Positions 1 through 14,413 of a stretch of 44,009 bases of DNA are shown here, in pieces. The stretch is from Sphaeroforma arctica JP610 (lineage: Eukaryota; Opisthokonta; Ichthyosporea; Ichthyophonida), in assembly GCF_001186125.1 (NCBI RefSeq), contig NW_014040029.1, forward strand, positions 19,280 through 63,288, given 5' to 3'. The notes beneath the pieces are model-generated. The model made no database searches. It was not told the origin of the DNA and saw only the letters and a program-made list of their open reading frames with translations. Within the stretch, counting starts at the first letter, position 1. The number at the start of each line of letters is the position of its first letter. The position numbers and the translations under genes are program-made.

Positions 1-243
<243 letters not shown>

Positions 244-3200
244 CTATCGCCAACCGAACGCAGTAAGCTTAATAACGTTGCGCTGAGATGCTGCAGCGAG
301 CGCCATTCAATCATCAGCGAAAATATAATGTTCGAATCTGACTGGTTGGCACACCAGCGGAGAACTCTGCGGTTGGTGGACTTGCGCGTCTTGGATGTAT
401 TAAGGAAGTCGGGGTATGTGCACTTAACCACGGCATTGTCAAATAGCGCCTGTTTAACACATCATATAAAAAAGGGATTCGGTTGAGTTGTTGATCGATA
501 AGGTGTGCATTTTAGAGCGTAGTCGTTCCAAATGTGTGTCTCCGTGTTTCGTAGGTGACCCTAAATTTTATGTATACTTGAGCACTCTTTAACATAGCTC
601 CGCCGAAATCTATTCGAACATATAAAATCTTTTGCCACCGGACATCTTGTAATTTCAGGCAAGAACAATTACCATTGATCCACTTCAGAGAGACAAACTA
701 TGTACAATGTTTTAGGTCACACGCAGCGTCTATCAGCTTAAGTCATTGTTGATAAGTCAGCAGCAGCCACAACCAATGCACATCTAAACTTGCGAACAAC
801 TCTATTCCTCAGAGTGGGATTGCTTACAGCACCTTCGGTAGTATCTCATGTCAGATTTTAGAGAACATTTATATAGCCATTTACTCGTCAACTTGTCTGT
901 GAGATGTATTTTTGCCACACGCCATTGTATTTGTGAGAGCTATATACATATATATACGCGTTATGGCATCTTTGTACATGACGTATGAGTGTGCTTGGGA
1001 TATGTACTATGCTGATTGCATTAGAAAGCATCAAAATATACACTCTACCTTCGCCACTTGAATGGGACTTTCCAATGAAAACTCGGTTTTCGCGATAATC
1101 TGTGTGATAGACGAGAGGCGACACATCCGCTCTGTATCGGATGAAAAGATTGACACATGAGGACAGACTGTAGATCGTCATCGTATGCATGTTCTCTATT
1201 TAGACAAGTTTCACAAAACTCAATATAGTTTTATATCTAATTCGATTCTTCCACTTCCACCAGTGAACACACAAATGCAAAAAAATACATTTAAAAAAAC
1301 AAAATCACACACATACACTGTATGCACATTACGTACAAACAGCCAGGGTAGCGCGTACTGCTGGAAAGGGTACATTTTTATGCATTGAATGATGGCAATA
1401 GAAAGTAGAAGGATATCCGCGTCGCATTATTAAATGGCTGAAATGTTCATATACGAACGTGATGTCAAGAATAAGAACAAAAGGATACGGTAGGTGATAG
1501 CTGAGGTGCGTAGCGTCTTGATATCTCACAAGCATTCCAATTCCTGCAACTGAAGCCCAATATCAATTCCAGGTGCCCCTTCTATTCGCATGCCAATCCA
1601 TGGAAAAAGCATACTGGTTCATATGTGCCATATCTTGTAATCGAAATTGTCAAATGTTGCGTGTCATCTGTACTAAATTCCATATGCAAGCAAGCAACGT
1701 TGAAGGGGCGCTCGTACACTGACAAGTACTTGCACTCACCTGCTGTGGCTGATACCATCTTCCGCAGGGTCTGACATACAGAAATGATAGAAACGTAATC
1801 AGGCGTTAGTCTGTGAAAATACTAGGATCTCGAGACTGAACGCTGTATCTTACAGGATGCTTATTGACGAACAATCAGCAGATGGTCAAACGGATATATG
1901 AGCATGACAGGTATCAGATATTGCACATACCTCTGATTTAAAAATGGAGAAAGACAGTAGTATACTTTTATGTAAATAAAAGCCGATGTATGTTTACATA
2001 TGCTCGCTAATCTGCTCCTACTGATGTACTCAAGGAGCACTTGCACATCGACATGCCTAATTGTCTGCATATCACCGCACAACACCTTGAATAAGATATT
2101 CCCGTGTACATACATACTTCCGTACGCACATTTGAGCATGTGTAAATATGAGCTTGACTCGGACCTGACTATGGTGCACACACCTCTGTGATAACAGGAA
2201 ATCCTCTGGCTTCAAGATCAGCTACGAGGCGAACTACCGGCATCTGTAGATACGTGTGGGTGGGGAGATATGAGTACGCAGCAGGCTAGATGTGTTCTAT
2301 ATTGGCCATGGCCTGTGTGAGATACATAGGAAAGGGTTTCAGCTCAAATCATCGGACAGTATCCTCATGACTACAGTAGATCGACCGCACATATGTTGAA
2401 TCAGCTGCAGTTGTTGAAGATGTGTGGCTCAAAAGTACAACTCAATTTGCTTGACTTGTACCAATCATTGGTGTACTTTTTTAATCAGGATTTGGAATAC
2501 TGGGCAGAACAACGACACGCAATGTTGACATGATTTAAGGTAGAGAGCCTCTCTCGATCTGTCAAAATCCTCGTGTTGCTGCTATAAGAGCCGAAGACGT
2601 ATTCTGTTCGAATGTTCGTATGCATACTCTGCTACTAAAGCAGATGTAGTGGTGTTTGTTGATACCATATGTGCTGTGGTGACGCACAAGCACATAGGGT
2701 GTGTTGTAGCATCATAGGGACAGGAACAAGTTCATATATCAGCGACCAAAAAAATACACGTGACATATACCACACCCACGACAGGCACTCAGCCGAGACA
2801 CATGCCTGCCTCACTCGTAAATATCACGCACGCCTAACTACGCACAAGCATGAATACGAGGAACGTACAAGGTGAGAGTACGAACATTCCGAATGATAAC
2901 TTGTTAGAGTGACTACATGTAAATTTTCAAGGCTCAAATTCCTAAACCCTAAACCCTAAACGCCTCACAGAGCCGCGCCATACCAGCCTATCAGCCCTAA
3001 ACCCTACCTCAATCTTTGTGAATAGGGTATCCATAGTGTGCCGGTGCAATTTCTGGGACAGAATAGGCATAACCTCCCAGCCCACCAAACACTCCTTAGC
3101 ACACTCCACAACCCGAGTGTCTAGTGGGGGGTCTTTAATAGGCATTTTGTTGGAGACCCTGTTGGGCTCTTTACTTCTGTCAGTGGCGGCTGGTTTTGTG

Positions 3201-5058
3201 CTCGTATGGTCGCGCACACTCCATTTGCACAACGGGAGGCATGGGCTGAGGGTCTGTGTAAGCGAAAGTGTATCATATAAGCGGAGAAATTGGCACGTGG
3301 GGTCTGCGGGTGCAACTATAAAGATTAGATATATAGCGGAAGCATTGCTTGTGACCAGCATAGTGAATATAGAATGATAGAAAAGTATACCTACCGAAGT
3401 GGGTGATGCAGTAGTGCATTAGGAAAGGGAGGTAGGCTATAATAACGGCGAGTTGCCCGTGTGTGTTTCGCGAGTTATATAGCACTGATCCAAGCGTCAG
3501 TCACAGATGAACTTATAAATAACGTCATTGTCCACTGCCAGGCATTGCTACTACCGGTACATATATACATAAACTAAAGCCAGAAAATAACTGGAATCGA
3601 GAGACACAACCAACCAGGTCACGCCCTACAAATTCTACAACAGATAACGATTCTACCTCGAACGGGTTCATTATTGTCTTCGGTGAGATGAGTCTGGACT
3701 AAATTAGCACCCTATGACATTCGAAATAGATACTCGGTACAATTAATACACAGAGTGGTAATCATGTCTTTGCCAGATTATCATTTCCCTAAACAGGCTG
3801 ACTCTGAATGTATAGAAAGGAATACTAGGCACAACACACACAAACCTCGAACGGCGACTTATAATCAGTGGAGGGACTGAGCAACCAATCTGCGATCAGT
3901 GGGTCAGAAATATTGCCACCAGGTTCGTAACCGTGGCATCGGAGTGCTTTGAGGAAGCGTTTGGCTGAAACAAATATTAGATTTGTATCCGTACGCTGCG
4001 TTTGTGATGATAGAGAAGTCATGCTTTAGTGCAAGTGAGCTACAGATAAACCCGCTACTTTCTTTTAAACGATCGATTATGTGTATATTCTATATCATTG
4101 TCTGTGGTACTGACACAAGCGTGCGGTATACGAATACACACTATTTGAAGAACTATACGCATAATACAGAACACTGCAATGCACAACTTGTCGAAATAAA
4201 CACTATTTGCCAATACGTAGATGGCTCACACTTTTTTAGAACTCCACTCGGAATGCTGCCACTTCATGCACATACCACCAGCTGTTCCTTCAGGAGGCGC
4301 ATCCCATCTTCATAACTTGGCACTTCGGAGTCTATTTTTAGATCACTGCGTCGTACCTCGGGATTTGTGAAGTCCATGTACCAAACCACCGACGCATCGA
4401 AACACACGGATAGCCCCGACAGGTCTTTTAATCGAGGTTTCGATGCCCCACCCGAAGACTTGGCAGCTGTGTAGGTCCCGCTGCATGTTTTGGTGGGCGC
4501 GCAATTTTGTGTATTTTTTTATCCGATGGACTGTAGGAGCAGACTGAGGAACTTTGAAAAAAGTTTGGGGATTTGGAATAATGCACACAACACGGCACAG
4601 GCCTACTACTCACTATTTGAGAATCACTCGTGGCAACATTCAATTTCTGAATCTGTGTTAGCTATATATATGTATTTGTACGTGTGTATGTAGTGTATAT
4701 ATATTTCGTTGAGCGCCGATATATACACACAGTATATATTTACACAGGTGTATCGGGTGACTTACCAAATACAGAACTTGGACTTGCTGCGCCAAGTACG
4801 TTCAAATTCGCGAAACGACGCGTCAGACGTCATCACCTGCACCACCATGACCACTCGCATCACCGCTTCTGATCCAGAAGAGGGTTTCTTCTCGACGTGT
4901 TGCTTGGCAACTACAGCTGTTGCATTGGCAGTAGCAACCCGCTTCGCCCCACTCTCCTGAGTTTTCTGCGCATCATTAAGTGTGCCGCCCGATTCTTTAA
5001 CAACAACTCCTGAACTCGAATTGGCGTTGTTGTGAACAATAGTTGACATAGATGCTTC
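244..5058 (-). CDS. POLQ: POLQ A-family polymerase module, N-terminal part
   Basis: Eight exons encode the start of the polymerase region. 4766-5058 ends with [14 protein letters not shown], the conserved lead-in to the exonuclease-like domain. 4276-4480 ([16 protein letters not shown]) and 3846-3995 ([14 protein letters not shown], then DPLIADWLL) form the inactive exonuclease-like fold; the usual DxE metal ligands are not evident, as in animal POLQ. 3008-3253 ends [11 protein letters not shown] and 2184-2243 reads [18 protein letters not shown], the helix that opens the Klenow-like thumb. 1740-1770 is a 31 nt micro-exon. 1049-1131 ([10 protein letters not shown]) and 244-449 ([24 protein letters not shown]) continue thumb and early palm. 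The GTATAAAT donor after 244 runs straight into an AT repeat. Motifs A, B and C are off the left edge, so completeness of the enzyme cannot be shown. Confidence 0.9.
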
Positions 5059-8000
5059 CTATGATGATGGGAGTAGCATAAAGATTTGAAGGTTGGATCA
5101 CGTTAACAAGATGCGTCGTGTTTCAGGTTTGTAAGGATGCGTTTTAGGATACTCCAGGACAAGTTTGTACCAAACGGCATTGTGAATTTGGGGTAAGAGA
5201 TTAACTACTTTGCTTTTAACCTTTTAAATTAGGGCACATTGCGGAATCAAATGAGATGTTCTGTGGACGTTGGAATGAGGAGTTATAGTTCATGCGTGTT
5301 GAGGACAGATGGATGCACGGATAAATAAAACGCGAGTCTATATATAGTGCGTCTAAGTGAGTCGCTCGAAAACTTGGGACACGTGTTGAAAAGATAACAC
5401 CCGATCCACCAAATGTTATGTTAATGAACGGTCGAAACTGACTTATACTAACCAATTTGTCTTGAAAACATGATAAAGGGCATTCAATTGTGAAGCTTCG
5501 GAGCAATGTAAGACGGCGGGCAAGAGTAGTTATGGGTCTTGTGGTTGGTGTCTAACCCGATGATCTGTTCTTAGAGTATTAATCGTGTCTGGCAACCTGA
5601 AATGTATTGAGATATAATGATATCGTGACTATATATCTACATGGAATCCCGTGAGTGGTCAGTGGCAGTTTATGGGAGACTCAATTTGTTTGTGCCGTTG
5701 ATGCATTTTTGAAGCCAGCAATATCGAACCATCGATGAATAGTCTACTGCTGTCTGAGGACTAGGAAGATCGCACGTATAAGGTTGACACGACAACCGCG
5801 ATGCATGCTACACACAGGTCGTGCTTTGAACAACCTTCCATATTAACTATAGGTACAGTACCAGCTATCAGTTCAAAAAATTTGCTTCTGCATCTCATGC
5901 GTAGTAAGCAGTCAGTATGTACCATAAACTTCGAAAGGGGCCCCTGGGTGTGCAAGAGTTTGATATGGGATCGCTCCATTATCGACGCCGAAAATCGGAG
6001 AAACGAGAGGGAAACTTATGACTTGTACCTTTCTATACCTTTTTATCGAATTCTGCAATCCTTGGGTGACCACTACGAGTTTCTATCGCCACATTTGCAT
6101 GCGTGGCCCCAGCCCTATCCATACCAGTGGATGTAGCCGCAGCCGATCGAGTTGCATCACGAGCGCTGTCTTTGCTCGGGTTGAGTGACTTACTAGGTCT
6201 CGTGCTATTTTCCACAGTAGCTGTAGATGCCAAATTCTCAGGGGCGTTTTGTTGGGCCATTGAAGCCAGATTGTATCGCTGTTGTTCTATTTTACGCTGT
6301 CGTTGAAGCTGCAGTCGCGCCTCTTTCTCTCGTTGCTTCTTTGCTCGCTGCAACTGTGCTTGGTGATTAAGTTGAAGTGTACTCATTTCTTGGTGCTCTG
6401 GATTTGCACGTGTTTGTTGTTGTCGTTGTTGCTGCTGGTGTTGCTGCTCATATGGCTGTCGCGATTGTTGGTGAGGCATACAATAATTGTTTTGTTGGTT
6501 CTGAATACTGTGATTGGTTTGTTGGTGCTTCATACTATTATGTTTTGATTGTGGAAGCATACTACTACTACATTTTTGTTGGTGCTGCATGCCTATCTGT
6601 GATTGATGCTGCACATCTAAATTCTGTTGCCGCAATTGTTCACCATCTTTTCCCTTCTGTTCTTGTCGATGTCCTGACGGGAGCGGTTGTGGCCTGCCTT
6701 CTAAGTTGTGCTGCTCCAAGCGTGACTCTTGCTGGTTTGAATTTGACTGTCCCTGCTGTGAAAGTGCTCGTTGACGCTCTTGCTGTGTCTCTCTTGATAC
6801 TGTATGCTGTTTTTCATACGGCACTGGCTGCTCCCCTAGGTGTATATGTTGCTGAATTTGCGGCTGCTGTTGCTTACTAAGTGTCTCTACAACCCCATCC
6901 ATACCGTGATAGCCACGGTGTTCTTCCAGCAGATTGCTGGTTGTTTCTAAATTTAACCCATGCTCCGCCATCGTGTGTGGATCACTCACTTGCTCACTGT
7001 GATCAACTTTAGATCGCTTGCGAGTATGTCCATCTAAAATTCTATGATCCAACTCGGTCCCATAATTCCCACTTGCACCCACACTCCCTATATCATCTAG
7101 CCGTTGAGTATCGCCTATACTGCGTTTTGTTCCGTGCTGCACCTGGTACACTGGCGGGGGTGGGTGGGTGTGTCGGGTATGAGTGTGTTGTGTCGGTGCG
7201 TGTTGTGTATACTGTGTAGGATGTTCATGCATGTGCTGTACGTTCGTAGCTTGGGTACGCAATGACATTGTACTGTTTTCATGGTCATCTGTATCCGGAG
7301 ATAACCCCTTCACCCACGGCTTAGAGTACATAGGCGTCTGTGCTTGTACATGCCTCTGTGTGAGACTCTGCATACTGGCTGGTGTCTGTGTACCCATAGG
7401 TGTTCGCTGCCCAATCCATTGTATTGGGGTGTTTTCCGATGACTGTGTGTTCACCTGTTGCTTCAAGTTGCTATAACCCTCCTCACGTCTACGGACAGGG
7501 GTCTGTATCTGTACATGTCGGTGTGTGTGCGTTTGTACGTGTGACTTTGTGAGAGCCTGTGTATGCGGCTGCGTGAGCTGTTGTGCGCGTGCCCAACTCA
7601 GCGCAGGTGTCTGAGCGGGTGTGATTGTACGACTACGCATAGATGGAAATGGTGGAGTGAACTCCGCTCTTTGTTTTGGCGCGGTGTTCCGATTCTCGCT
7701 AACTCCAGTTTCGGACTTCCCCACACCTGATCTATTGTTACTTGGAGTGGCCCCGGGCAATTGCCGTTGTACTGGAGTAGGTTTGATCCAACTGGTCCGA
7801 CTTTGAAGAGAACCTGTTCCCATAGTGCGAACATAGAAGTGCGCATGAGCAGATATGATATATTGGTTATAGGTACTCCAAATAATCGCATATGCATGAT
7901 CATGTACATGCAACTAAACAACCGCTTGTGCATGTAAATATGGTTTTACGCACAACAATTTCATAACATTAAACAAGACGGAAACAACAGTGACAGTATA

Positions 8001-11000
8001 TTAATTAGCGCTTGTCTTGCAGCACCACTGAACAAACATTGTCTATTTCTTTACCCTTGTTTGTAACCCATGTGTTAGCAAGCAACGTACGCGGTGATAC
8101 ATACTTAACTACTCGCATTATCGCGCATGTGCAATCTTTCCGGAAGAGTTACTTCCCATGCTAAAGGATGCGAGACCATTTCTTTTCACATAATCACGCC
8201 ACTGATACTAAGGAACACTATTTATGGTGACTTCACTATATGCACTTTCAGAGGTCGGAGAATGATAGATCATGACTACCTCAATAATGTAATGGTTCAC
8301 ATGATCGGTGCTGCACTTGAGCTGTAGAAGCACACTACTGCAGTAGAGTAGCGTTATCAAATCTCGGCGTTGAGATGTAAAACATGACAAGTGTCTGGTG
8401 CACCAAGCCTTGTTCAAGTAAACCTGGTCCTGTATCACTACAATATGTACATACTGTCGACCATAGCATAAATAGCATACTGTTGAATCACGGCTGTATG
8501 AGCATATATCTCTTCATAGAACACATACTCTCCATTCGCAGAGGCGTGGGTGTCTTATCCCTCGGTCCGTTGGGTTGTGAAATGATCTCCAACTCCGCTG
8601 CAAAGTGTTGATTCGCAGCCTTTTGCATCTGCCCAGCTCTGACCAGCAACCGCTTCTTCTCATTCTCAATGTGCTTGGGCAATCGCTGCACTTGAGTCTC
8701 GGACTAGTGCGCATGTATTGCAATATATGGAATATAGAGTAAGAAACTTTCCAAAGTATGTAGTTTATGCAGGTATGAGCCATGCAGCAGCCGCCTTGAC
8801 TGGCCACTGCCGCGCACCATATGACACGACACACATTATACTACAAAATCATTAGAAGAAGGGGGTTTCCACAGATCTCAATATACACACCGCCTACAGA
8901 TATGTTCACACCTGATGGAGTACCTCACAAATTTGGCACGACAAACACCGAAATATGATATACTATTGAAGGAAGGAAAGAAGGTGCAAGATATTAATGT
9001 ACTCACATCCTACAGATGTGGGCACACCTTCCACAGCTTTGTACCCATAGAGCGCACATGAACATACATACCACGGACGAATCGGTGCGAAAAGGCTTGG
9101 CATTCCATAGTACATCTGCGATTGCTTTGGGACGTGCAGATGCAATGTCTCGCAAATCCTTGTACCCGTGGTTGTACAATGCTGTGGGTAGTTCGTAATT
9201 TGTGGAGTTAAAATGTTTTGTGAATGATTGCGTATGTAATTCAGTAAGGTGTGCAGGGATGCGCTGAACAATGGCTTAAATTACTAAGAGCAACTTCATT
9301 GACTGCTTTTTCCCTCGATTCCCTTGTTTCTCCACACATGTGCTCCTCATATGCGCAGCTATATAATGTTTTTGTAAGGGGTGTTTTTTCGTGACTTTCG
9401 AGTGTACTCTCCAAACTCAATTTACATACACTGATTTGATGGAGAAGTGTGCATAGACATTTGTGTGAAGCAAAGATAGCAATATCTGCTCATCAAGGCA
9501 GATTCACGCCCACGTATATAACGTATCCCGATACTCACCAAACTCACCACACTGGCGTCACGAGTATATACACCGAATAGACACCCAGTTAACACCAGCC
9601 CATGTATTTTTGCAGCACGCAAGCACGCACAGTGAACGACATCGCTAGACGTCACAAGCGCAAGTAACCATATTAGGACAAGTGAACACACAGCACTCAA
9701 CATCGCTGTTTGGCACAGGTGAATACACACCTCGTGCATCGGCTCCGTTGATGCCTGGTATGGATGTGAGTTTATACAACTCCTGCGTGACGCCAAAGGA
9801 CAGACGTGCAGGCAGCTTTTTGAAGAGAGAGGCGAGATGCTCCCACCCTAATTTGCTGCAAAACACCGCTACCTGTGATGGGTTTGATATGATACATGTA
9901 ATGTGTGCGGCTTGTGGCTATTGAAGTCTATAAGAACTGATTAGTGATAAGCACTGTATTCGTGAGGTAAACGATAGTATAACTTCAGGTAATTTATACC
10001 AAGTTTAGAAAGGATATGTGATCGAGGGGCTGATGGGCTACGAGTAGGATATTGAGGAGTTGTACATAATAGAAAAACAATCGAGAACAAATTTATGGAA
10101 GTATAGATATATGCCGATATAGCACGCGAAGTACAGACAGACCCAAACTTCATACACGGGCCAATATATATGCAAATCAAAAAGCAAATTTTCGATCAAT
10201 AATGTGTTCAGTGTTCATGGCTGGGATACGGTACCGGCTGCAAAACACATACGTAAACCAGTGTCACACGTAGTTTTAGACAATGCATAGTAATTGCATT
10301 TCAGAATGTATTGATACAAAGAAAATACATGTCAATATGTGCATAGGTACACATATATAAACGTCTGAGAAATAAATATGCAGATTGTATATATTTATCG
10401 AGCTGCAATCCATCTCTCACTCCAACTTGCACATACCATTCCACTAAAACTGGACGACAGCTCCTGAAGACTCTGTACACTTCCTCTGTCGACTCCTAGC
10501 CACTGCAACATATATTTTTGTGATATAGAATGTATTGGTGGCTGAAAACGTGCAAATCTGTAAGAGATGCCGGGGAAGTGAACTATACTCTGCCGGTAGT
10601 ATAGTGATGGATATACATAGATGCTCAGGTAGATCGAATGTGATGTACGGATGCCTCAGTATATACCTACTTTAGTGGATCCGTGATTTAACAATGCATG
10701 GCAGATAAACAAATAGTTAGTATTAGAAAAAATGCTCCTCTTTTAGAACTAGCAAAAATTTGAGTGAGCACATCACTTCTCGTCACTATGTAAATATTAG
10801 CATTGACTGAACGATGCTGTGAATGTACGTTGTGCGCTGGTGATGGACTACTTTAAACCACCAAATACATTGCACATGCGATTTACAGTCACCGCGCACG
10901 CGAGTTATATGGTCACAGTGCATAGTAGTAAACCGCCTCGCACCTACGGAAACACACAGTCACGAAAGGTCTTGCTAAGGATTTGTGTCTCTTCCATACT

Positions 11001-14000
11001 TGGTTACTTGCCAGTCACAGGAGACATAAATCGCTCTCTCTGCAGTGCAGCATAAACTTACCCGTGAGATGTTTGCGATAGGCTCTTCCTTGACAATCAT
11101 GCTCATGGCATAGGCAATATACAGCCGTCGTGCACGCGCTAGTTCCTCGGATGGGTCTCTCTGTGTGGCAAGTGTGATGGTCAGTGAGTTCAGGCAAGGA
11201 TATCAGTTTTCCACACGCACGTGCAAATAGACATACACATATACACACAAGGGTAGTCACACATCTACATACGAAAAAGCTCACATACACATGCGCACAC
11301 ATCCCTGCACATGGCATGCTACAACCCCACACCTGCATGTAGAAATCTTAGAATTCCAAACATGAACATAAAACGAACGAAGAACGTGAACCGCTTTTCC
11401 ATCATCATCGCGTGTGCCTTTTCATCATGGACAAGTAGTACAAATCTGTGCACAACAATTCATGTTGTCAAAAACTTCACTATTGTATGCTTCCTAGCAA
11501 TCGAAACATGCACATTTAGACCTGTACACAATTTTTCTTCTCTACAATACAACTAGTCCCATTAGATACATACATTTGCTACATGTACGAAATACGACTG
11601 CTCTACTTGAATTTTAACCGCCCTTATTTTACCAATACCATAAAAGTTTTTTTCTCATATTTATCTGTCATAATCATAATTTAAAGAGGGCGTAAAAAAA
11701 TCACACGCATTGGCGAGTGGATGCGCATACCTTCTCTGCGGCGGACTCTCCCCTCTGTGACCACCGGATGAGGCTGTCTGGATTGATACCGATGTTGTGG
11801 AGCACTCTGAGGTACACCTGATTGTCTGTGGATATCAAAGAAATGCCACACCATATCGTGTTAATGGTATGACTACTATGCACGGGGTCTATCTCTAGTA
11901 CAGATATATTCAATAGTCATTCAAATACACGTACTAGCGAGGGCATGTCTTGGTCATTGTGTACCCTGAGGTATAATTATTTGTACGGGAGGATTGCTTT
12001 GACAGACAAGCTTTTTAAGTTGACATATTTTTTTCGTTAGAGAGCAGCCGTATCTATTGGTTTAAGGAATCCCGAGAAAGTAAGAGATGCAAGACTAGCA
12101 GGCTTGTACATGCCTAACATACTACTGTAAACTGCAGTCGTAAAACTAGAAGCAAATACGACTGGGACGAAACAAACCATATACGAATAAATTACATAGT
12201 TATATCTCACAACACACTTAGAAGGGCAGTAAAATAGTCGTATAAGTCAAAATCAAAAGAAAAGCGCAAACTTTGGAGAGCACAGACATTGAGTACCCAC
12301 ATAGCTCACACGTAGTTCAAAGAAACAGCTCTTCAAAAGACACTGGAGGGGATGGGACATTGTGTTTTTTGAAAACCATGCATACTCTGAAAGGTTCACG
12401 CAATGATAAGCGGACCAAAGGCTCATACACTGATATACGAATAAAAATCGAAAGCTTCAAATAAGCACTACTATATGGAGAATATTGCACATGAGTATTA
12501 CAGATGCAAAAATAGACGCACAACGACTGAACAGAGTTGAAATACACAAGCGGTATCCAGCGCCTATCACTATCCTGGGGATGGATTGTACCTTATATGC
12601 AATACGTATATGAAAGGCAGCACAAAGTTTTCTCAGGTACGCCCGTATAAAACGACATCGCATACTTGGCACTCCTAAAGCGGTGACCAGGGCTTGCCAC
12701 TTGTTGTGTTGTTGCTCTGTGCTGTACATGTTGTACGGAGGTGCTACCAGATAGCACAGTTGCAGTTCCGTTTCCAGCGCCAATGCCTTGGTTGCGTTCT
12801 GTGAGTCAGTGTATGGGAGTGCGAATTTGTGTGAAATGTGTGCGAGACCTGAGTGCGCGTGCGCGTGCGTGTACATGAACAAGTAAGATGTTTAGTGTGC
12901 GTGCGTGTTGTCAAAGTGGTTGTGTGGCGTATAAGTTGGTCAACAAAATAATAAGGAGGCCAATACATCGAATGGATGAGCGAAAACGATATGTTATATG
13001 TGGTGGGTTTACATGAAAGTGTCAAAAAATGATTTTTCTTAGATATTTGTGTGGTTATACCCCAAATCAACACCCAATCAGTGAGAAGATTAGTGTAGAT
13101 GAATGTATTTTTTTAATGTGAAGTCCCGAGTATGTGCGAGCGCCGGATGTGTATTTGTTACTGCGAATGATTAGCCGTGTGCATGTACTATTAATGATTA
13201 ACTGTGTGTATGTACTATTCTACCGCATTTAACCGTGTGCATGGACTGTTTTACCGCATTGAGTGTCATCTATGCACACACCCATATACAACAATGTGCT
13301 AAGTGTGCGAATGGGTGTTTTTTCCCTGTTCTATTCAAATATAAAGTTGTTTATCTTTTATACTTATAGCCACGTGCTAAGTCACATGCGCAAACATCTA
13401 AGCATAATTGAGCAAGTGAATACGAATACGATTTGACTGGCCTCGTCTACACGTTTATATATTGAAATGATATAAATTAACTTACACGATTTGATGCATA
13501 TTACAAGCATGTAAAAGAAGTCAAGAGAGTATGTAAATGTAAATGTATGTAAACTCGGCACGAAATCTCATTGCAAATGAACAAGCGTATACTACAGATC
13601 AACAACTTACGTCCAAATCCTTGAACACCAAATGCGATTCTCCAGGCGCTAAGGCACTCGCCACACACGCTCGTCCGAGATGCGTGGATTGCAAACTCAT
13701 CCCCTCCCCTCCGGTCGCATACACCTGCATGCTTATGTACGGTTGCGCTGGCGGGTTTGTTTCTTCATTTGATTTCATACTCATGTTTGTGCGTGTAATT
13801 CGATCTCCTCCGACAATAGGTATTGCGGCAGTGTTTGGGAGAATGTTTGGACTTTTACTGAGCCCTTCACGTGCCTGTGTATGCCCTGATTTCCACTCCA
13901 CTGTCACGAAACGAGACTGTACCAGAATATCCAATGCCTCCAGGGTGGCTTGTCGCAACTTTTGTGCATCTTCAAAGTACTGCAGCAGGGAAAACCTGAA

Positions 14001-14063
14001 AATATGTATATCTGAAATGATTAGTTGTGTGTATGCACTTCTATTGAATAGCCACCGCTTGAG

Positions 14064-14133
<70 letters not shown>

Positions 14134-14344
14134 AGTGTGTGTGTGTAGTAGTACGTACGTACGACGTAACTAGTACTATAACTAATAATAGTACACGTNN
14201 NNNNNNNNNNNNNNNNNNACGACGACGAACGGAAACGTAAACGTAAAGTAATAGTATATATAGTAAGTAAGTAAGTTAGTTAGTTAGTTAGTTAGTAGTA
14301 CGTACTTACTTACTTAGTAAGTACGTACCGTACCGTACGTAGTA

Positions 14345-14413
<69 letters not shown>

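Noticed and set aside
6103-6880. Long plus-strand ORFs opposite the POLQ central exon
   Set aside because: They are shadows of Gln/His codons (giving L, V, A, C runs), while the minus frame joins in phase with POLQ exons on both sides.
9005-9060. Possible echo of POLQ exon 9072-9181 (ALYGYK against ALYNHGYK)
   Set aside because: Only one 8-base block and one 6-base block match and the alignment needs a gap, so it is too weak beside the clearer cases.
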